Source of the DNA: Desulfobaccales bacterium
GTDB lineage: Bacteria; Desulfobacterota; Desulfobaccia; Desulfobaccales; 0-14-0-80-60-11
Assembly: GCA_041648175.1 (NCBI GenBank)
Contig: JBAZPO010000006.1
Coordinates: 1 to 64,000, forward strand
Direction of reading: 5' to 3'
Length of the DNA: 64,000 nt
The notes beneath the pieces were generated by a model. It had not been told where the DNA came from. It searched no databases and worked only from the letters and a program-made list of their open reading frames with translations. Shown piece by piece: positions 59,674 through 64,000 of this stretch. Made by a program: the position numbers and the translations under genes. How positions within the stretch are numbered: position 1 is the first letter of the stretch; each line of letters starts with the position of its first letter.

Positions 59674-61072
59674 AAGGGGGGACAAGATCCTCCTGGTGGA
59701 TGATGACCCGCAGCTCTTGAGCACTCTGACCGAGTGCCTCGATGGTCAAGGCTATGCCGTGACCGCGGCTGCGGACGGTCATCAGGCCATGGAGGCCCTC
59801 ACGGCCCAGGAATTCGCCCTGGCCCTCCTGGACCTCATGCTCCCCGGCGCCTCCGGCCTGGACCTGTTAACCCACCTCAAGACCCACTCCCCGGATACGG
59901 AAGTTATCCTCATCACCGGCCACGCCGGCCTGGACAGCGCGGTTCAGGCCTTGCGCCTGGGGGCTTATGACTACCTGATCAAATCCGACTTGCGCCTGGC
60001 CGAGCTTCAGGCCCTGGTAGCCCGGGCGTTGGAGCGGCGCCGGCTGGCCCGGGAAAACCGGGAACTGGTGGCCCACCTCACCCAGGCCCGGGAAGAACTG
60101 GCCAACCGTAGGGCCCGGGAGTTAACCCAGGTGCGCCAAATCGGCGAGACCCTGGTCGGTCCTCTCACCTGGGATCAGCTCAGCCAGGGGCTGGTCAACC
60201 TCATCTGGAACAGCTTCCCCGTCCAACTCCTGGGTCTGACGATGCAAGGCCCCATGCCAGAGCTGCCCCTGGAGGCCTTTCGATGTCAGACTGACATCCC
60301 GGACGCCGGCTATCGGACTTTTCAGGAGGTGCTGAAGGGTCAACTGACGGCTGACTGCGCCGCGCCGTCCCCCACCGGGACGCCGCTGCCGCAAATGCTC
60401 TGGCACAAGGTGGCGGTGGAAGACGTCATTCTAGTTGCGGGGGCCGGACGCCAGGAGCCCTTCACCCCGGAGGAAGCCGAGCTCTTCCAGATTTTTATCC
60501 TCCAGGGAGAGGCCGGGATCAAGAATCTGGCGCTCTTCGAGCAGGTGAAAAGCCTGGCCCTCCGGGATGCCCTGACCGGCCTGCACAATTACCGCTATTT
60601 CCGGGAAACGCTCTCACATGAGGTGGAACGGAGCCGCCGCTATAACCTGCCGCTCTCCCTGCTCTTCCTGGACATCGATGATTTCAAACAGATCAACGAC
60701 ACCCTGGGCCATCTGCACGGGGATGCGATCATCCGGGACGTGGGTGCGATCCTGAAGAGCGGCATCCGCCTGGCCGACCTGCTGTGCCGCTACGGCGGCG
60801 ACGAGTTTGTCCTGCTCATGGGCCAGACGCCGCTCTCGCAGGCCGAACTTTTGGCAGAGAGATTGCGGCGCCTCATTGCCCAGTCGCCTTTGAACCAAGC
60901 AGGTCTTGGCCCTGGCGTTACCGTGAGTATCGGCATGGCGGGGCTGAGGCCGGGGATGAGTATGGAGGACTTGATCAAGGCCGCGGACGGGGCCCTGTAT
61001 CGGGCCAAGGAAGCCGGTAAAAACCGGTGCTGTGGTCCGCAACCCGGAGGACTAAGAGTAGAGACCGTCTGA
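59669..61072 (+). CDS. Response regulator diguanylate cyclase (REC-GGDEF), non-standard start
   Basis: Receiver domain (1-125) with DDDP acidic triad, phospho-acceptor Asp in LLDLMLPG and the conserved Lys in YLIKSD, a GAF-like region (about 150-300) and a GGDEF domain. The active site is YGGDEF with intact substrate Asp/Glu. The first canonical start, GTG 59696, begins at VDDD and lacks strand 1 of the receiver. Its residues DKILL are encoded upstream, giving IERGDKILLVDDD from ATT 59669-59671, which overlaps the nadB stop (ATTGA). AGGGGGG follows rather than precedes that ATT. So the start is uncertain, whereas the product is clear. Confidence 0.88.
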   Translation: MERGDKILLVDDDPQLLSTLTECLDGQGYAVTAAADGHQAMEALTAQEFALALLDLMLPGASGLDLLTHLKTHSPDTEVILITGHAGLDSAVQALRLGAYDYLIKSDLRLAELQALVARALERRRLARENRELVAHLTQAREELANRRARELTQVRQIGETLVGPLTWDQLSQGLVNLIWNSFPVQLLGLTMQGPMPELPLEAFRCQTDIPDAGYRTFQEVLKGQLTADCAAPSPTGTPLPQMLWHKVAVEDVILVAGAGRQEPFTPEEAELFQIFILQGEAGIKNLALFEQVKSLALRDALTGLHNYRYFRETLSHEVERSRRYNLPLSLLFLDIDDFKQINDTLGHLHGDAIIRDVGAILKSGIRLADLLCRYGGDEFVLLMGQTPLSQAELLAERLRRLIAQSPLNQAGLGPGVTVSIGMAGLRPGMSMEDLIKAADGALYRAKEAGKNRCCGPQPGGLRVETV

Positions 61073-61085
61073 AACCCGCATCACT

Positions 61086-61268
61086 TATTGCGTTTGCCAT
61101 AAATTTATGCCGCTGGCTGATTTTTAAATCCCCCTAAATCCCCCTTTTTCAAAGGGGGACTTTATAAGTAATTCCTTATAGTTCCCCCCTTTACCAAAGG
61201 GGGGTTAGGGGGGATTTGGGGTGTTAAAGTATCTCCTATTACGGAAAAAACTTTTGGCAAACGCTATA
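61086..61268. mobile_element. MITE family 1, copy 3
   Basis: 183 bp, the same core as copies at 13766 and 27210, right end TGGCAAACGCTATA intact, left end TATTGCGTTTGCCA with one change. Fills the gap between the cyclase and CBS genes. Confidence 0.9.
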
Positions 61269-61334
61269 ATACCTACCGCATTTTTTGAACTTTTTATGCC
61301 GATGTGCTGCGCGTCCACCCGTCACGCACCTGTT

Positions 61335-61937
61335 TCAGGAAATGGTATCCAGCACCACGTACCCCTGCTGTTTCAAGGTGCCCACGATGGGCTCCAGGTT
61401 GGCTTTTTCCAGGCGGAAATAATAGGGACGCTTGTCCCCTTTGAGGGGTCCTAACGCGACGTTGATGACCTTGCCGCCGGCTTCCTTGATGAGGCGGGAG
61501 GCCGCGTCCAGGGCCTCGGGTAGGTTGTCCAGGAGGAGGTCCAGGCGGGAGGAACTCTTAAGCAGGCCCAGCATGGCGATGAACGCGCCAATCAGGTCCT
61601 GCATGGTGATGACCCCCATGAGCCGATCGCCATCCACCACGGGCATGCCGCCGATTTTATGTTCGTGGATCAGGCGGGCCGCTTCTTCCACGTCGGTGTC
61701 GGGAGTGACGCTCAAAGGGGCCTGGACCATGACGTCGCCCACCTTGATCTCTTCCAGCATGGAGGCCAAAAGGATTTCACGCAGATCCCGGGAGGTGATC
61801 CAGCCCACCATACGGTTTTTGGTCATAACCGGCAGGTGGCGAATCTTGTGCTTTTGCATTAACTTCAAGGCCTGGCCCACTTGCTTGTCAGGAGAGATGG
61901 TGACAATCTTGGTGCTCATTATCTGACTGACCAGCAT
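61335..61937 (-). CDS. CBS-pair and ACT-domain protein (AcuB-like)
   Basis: A 200-residue cytoplasmic protein: two CBS motifs (residues 1-60 and 65-125; ISPDKQVGQALKLMQKHKIRHLP and EAARLIHEHKIGGMPVVDGD), and an ACT-like C-terminal domain (about 135-200). Such AcuB-type proteins sense adenine nucleotides and adjust acetate or other metabolism; the link to acetyl-CoA metabolism here is only contextual. Confidence 0.85.
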   Translation of the reverse strand: MLVSQIMSTKIVTISPDKQVGQALKLMQKHKIRHLPVMTKNRMVGWITSRDLREILLASMLEEIKVGDVMVQAPLSVTPDTDVEEAARLIHEHKIGGMPVVDGDRLMGVITMQDLIGAFIAMLGLLKSSSRLDLLLDNLPEALDAASRLIKEAGGKVINVALGPLKGDKRPYYFRLEKANLEPIVGTLKQQGYVVLDTIS

Positions 61938-62056
61938 GACGCGCCTCCTTGGTCCTTCCTTCCCGCCACCTTAAAACAAAGCGGCGGGAATTTCAACGAA
62001 ATTCCCGCCTGTGGCAAGTTGTGGGCCAGGACCGACACCTCTCCCCCACCCCAACC

Positions 62057-62078
62057 CTCCCCCATCAAGGGGGGGGAG
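62057..62078. repeat. CTCCCCCATCAAGGGGGGGAG hairpin
   Basis: Hairpin preceded by CCCACCCCAACC, a relative of the cores at 4289-4331 and 37850-37882. In the space between two minus-strand genes. Confidence 0.5.
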
Positions 62079-62121
62079 AAAAAGGTTTCCGAAATGAGTT
62101 ACGATAAACCCGGAGAGCGTC

Positions 62122-63264
62122 CTAATTGGTGGCCAGTTGTTGCTGCAAAGTGGCGATGACGTGCTCGGCTTCGCCGATGTAGGTTGACATATTGGCCCGG
62201 TGATTGGCCAGGATGCCGTCTTTGGTGCCGTTGGTCACGACCCAGGGGCCTAGATGGGACGCCTCATGGAGGGCATGGATGGCGTCGTCCAGAAGCTTAT
62301 GGGAGTTTTTCTTTTGGAGTTCCTCGTGAAATTCCTTGGTGACCGCCTCCAGCATCTCCGCCATGGATAAGGCGATGCCCTGGGAGTAATAGAAGTAGTC
62401 GTCCACCATAAACCAGGAAACGGTCTGGCCGTCGGCTTCCGTGTCTTTGATGAGGTTGTGGTAGCTGCTGCCCAACAGGTCTTTGTAGTTACTGAGCAGG
62501 GCGATCAAGTAATCCACCCGGGAATAGAACCGGGCCCGTCCCACCTTTAAGTTTTCGATATACTTTTCCAGGTCTTGCATGGCTTCCCGGTACTTGCCGG
62601 AGGCGGAGGGAAACCAGTATTTGTCAGGGCTGACCATGAAAAAGTTCATGGCTTCGTTTACCCGGGGATTATAGGCCTCGGTGGTGGCAAACCGGGTCAT
62701 GTGCTCATTGAGCACCACCACGGTGCGCCGGGCCACTTCCAGGACCCCCAGTTGGGTGTTGTTGACGTTGTCCGTCAGGCCAAATTTGCCGAATATGATG
62801 CTGTTGGGCCGCCACCCGAACCAGGTCTTGCTGACCTGTTGGTCCATGATTTTAATCAAGGATTCGGTAAAGACCTCACCCTTGACCGGTTCCCGGCTGG
62901 GCGGGGCCAGGGCCGGAGCGGCCGGCGGCACATGAGCCGGAGCTTCTTTGGGGGGCGCGGCGGGGATCACCGGCGCCGTATGGGCTTCCTTGGGGGACCC
63001 CGGCATGAGAGGCTTTACCTCGGCGGGGGCAGGGGCTGCCGGCGTGGCTTCGCCATGGGGCGCAGCGGCCACAGGTGCCACCGCCGTCTCCGGCGAGGTC
63101 GATCCCTTGCGCAGGGCACCCCAGGCAAAGAGCGATCCCAAAAACAGGATGACCACCAGCGAAACGATGAGGAAGCGGTGGCTCATGATCAGATGCAGCA
63201 GTCCCCTGGGTGGTGGTACCGGCGCCAGAAACTGTCCCGGTTCGGGAGTATCATTGGGCGTCAT
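62122..63264 (-). CDS. DUF2333-like single-pass membrane protein
   Basis: A 380-residue protein with a cytoplasmic N-terminus (1-28), one membrane helix (about 29-50, FLIVSLVVILFLGSLFAWGAL), an Ala/Pro-rich flexible stretch (55-125) and a conserved periplasmic helical domain (130-380) with WFGWRPN, FGLTDNVNNTQLG and DDYFYYSQGIALSMAEML, the DUF2333 pattern. Function unknown. 14 bases downstream of the AMMECR1 gene on the same strand, so probably co-transcribed. Confidence 0.8.
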   Translation of the reverse strand: MTPNDTPEPGQFLAPVPPPRGLLHLIMSHRFLIVSLVVILFLGSLFAWGALRKGSTSPETAVAPVAAAPHGEATPAAPAPAEVKPLMPGSPKEAHTAPVIPAAPPKEAPAHVPPAAPALAPPSREPVKGEVFTESLIKIMDQQVSKTWFGWRPNSIIFGKFGLTDNVNNTQLGVLEVARRTVVVLNEHMTRFATTEAYNPRVNEAMNFFMVSPDKYWFPSASGKYREAMQDLEKYIENLKVGRARFYSRVDYLIALLSNYKDLLGSSYHNLIKDTEADGQTVSWFMVDDYFYYSQGIALSMAEMLEAVTKEFHEELQKKNSHKLLDDAIHALHEASHLGPWVVTNGTKDGILANHRANMSTYIGEAEHVIATLQQQLATN

Positions 63265-63278
63265 GGAGATTCAGGCTC

Positions 63279-63944
63279 CTAGCGTGATTGGGCTGGTTCT
63301 TGAGAGGGATGTTCTGCAAAGACCTCGGCACTAAAAACGTAGATCTTGGTATGGGGGTCCTTCCAGGCATCCGTGGGCAATCCTGCCTTGCAACAGGTCT
63401 GCTCCAGGAAAGGCAGGCGGTCCCAGTTGCACTGGGTAGCCACCTGGGGCAGGAGCAAACCCCGATTATAGCCGCTGACGATATAGAGACCGTGTTTGCC
63501 TACCTCAATTTCATCGGTGCTTTGGATAAGCCGCATGGGGCTCAGGACGGATATCTCGATTTCCAGATCGTCCAGTTCGCTGGCCTGCAAAGGGCGGAAG
63601 CGAGGATCGTGAAAGGCCGCGGCCGCGGCCATTTCCCGCACCGTCTGGAGCAGAGGTTTGACGGCTTCCAGGTAGCCGATGCAGCCTCGGAGCTGTCCCC
63701 GGCGATGCAGGGACACAAAGGCGCCCCGGGATTCGCACAGCACGGGCGACTCGGTCTTTACCGGCGTAGCCGATTTCCCCTTGAGATGGGCTTCGATGCT
63801 GTCCCGGGCCACGTGCAGCAAGAGCTGTTTATCAGCAGTGTTCAGGTTCATGGCCAACTCCCCCCAACACGGCGGCGCCCCAAGCCCTATGAGGATCGAA
63901 CCCCCCAGGGTAAGCCAGATGGCACATAGGCGGAAAAGTTTCAT
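63279..63944 (-). CDS. AMMECR1-domain protein (AmmeMemoRadiSam A-like), possible signal peptide
   Basis: The AMMECR1 fold covers residues about 35-215, with LRGCIGYLE and HDPRFRPLQASELDDLEIEISVLSP being hallmark segments. The ORF from ATG 63942-63944 starts with a hydrophobic stretch (LCAIWLTLGGSILIGLGAPP) that looks like a signal peptide. ATG 63849-63851 (MNLNTADKQ) has a better ribosome site (GGGGGGAG) and would give a cytosolic 190-residue protein like most family members. Radical-SAM or Memo partners would lie beyond the window. Function in the family is still unclear. Confidence 0.85.
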   Translation of the reverse strand: MKLFRLCAIWLTLGGSILIGLGAPPCWGELAMNLNTADKQLLLHVARDSIEAHLKGKSATPVKTESPVLCESRGAFVSLHRRGQLRGCIGYLEAVKPLLQTVREMAAAAAFHDPRFRPLQASELDDLEIEISVLSPMRLIQSTDEIEVGKHGLYIVSGYNRGLLLPQVATQCNWDRLPFLEQTCCKAGLPTDAWKDPHTKIYVFSAEVFAEHPSQEPAQSR

Positions 63945-64000
63945 AAATCTGGGGTCAAGCCCTGGATTCTGGGCTCGCCATCCTTCTGCCTCAGTATCTA

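Overview
The window looks like a chromosomal segment of a strictly anaerobic, moderately GC-rich bacterium of the Desulfobacterota type (Desulfobacca or Syntrophobacteria-like; this placement is inferred from gene content, not from a marker tree). The strongest pointers are a complete carbonyl branch of the Wood-Ljungdahl pathway (cooC-acsD-cooS-acsB-acsC-acsE, minus strand, 18.1-26.8 kb), a selenocysteine-containing NAD-linked formate dehydrogenase with a NuoE/NuoF-type partner (33.0-37.7 kb), a PerR/catalase pair for oxygen defence, and many cyclic-nucleotide signalling proteins (two GGDEF proteins, an HD-GYP, a PilZ protein, a DisA-like cyclase and a ferredoxin-adenylate cyclase fusion).

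Layout. 0-3.4 kb: murA with a non-standard start, then an AT-rich two-gene module (PilZ-membrane protein and a DNA methyltransferase). 3.6-9.8 kb: LysE exporter, glyoxalase-like hydrolase, coaBC, an overlapping set of uracil-DNA glycosylase, nfeD and slipin, and a small Rho-N-like protein. 10.1-12.1 kb: aminotransferase and exported rhodanese (minus). 12.2-17.0 kb: lexA translationally coupled to a degenerate RadA/Rad51-like protein, then two small genes and a divergent family B DNA polymerase. 17.0-17.8 kb: a type II toxin-antitoxin pair whose toxin gene carries a MITE in frame. 18.1-26.9 kb: CODH/ACS operon with a clear promoter. 27.1 kb: tRNA-Gln. 27.5-32.7 kb: outer-membrane barrel and a 1,329-residue sensor cyclase. 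33-37.7 kb: formate dehydrogenase. 38-46.7 kb: perR, katA, zinc-ribbon protein, M48 protease, LOG-like protein, SDR, topA-trmFO. 46.8-53.9 kb: TIR-like membrane protein, DisA-like protein, amidohydrolases, HD-GYP, L,D-transpeptidase. 54.0-55.5 kb: AT-rich ParA plus partner. 55.7-61.1 kb: ferredoxin-cyclase, GT87, nadB and response-regulator GGDEF. 61.3-63.9 kb: CBS-ACT protein, DUF2333, AMMECR1.

The most striking non-genic content is a set of small palindromic mobile elements. MITE family 1 (TIR TATAGCGTTTGCCA, about 182 bp) occurs at 13.8, 27.2 and 61.1 kb, with shorter relatives at 4.3 and 37.8 kb. MITE family 2 (TIR TACCAAGTTGCG, 135 bp, TTA target duplication) occurs at 9.9, 17.6 and 17.8 kb. 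A third element is nested in the family 1 copy at 27.4 kb with a 6-bp target duplication. Several palindromes lie in frame inside protein genes (toxin, DNA polymerase, probably the 5' end of trmFO), so these repeats appear to be adding peptide segments to proteins.

The best candidates for an undescribed system are the lexA / RadA-like / small proteins / PolB cassette, which has the layout of an SOS mutagenesis operon but uses a family B polymerase, and the in-frame repeat insertions. All functional statements come from reading motifs; no database search was possible.
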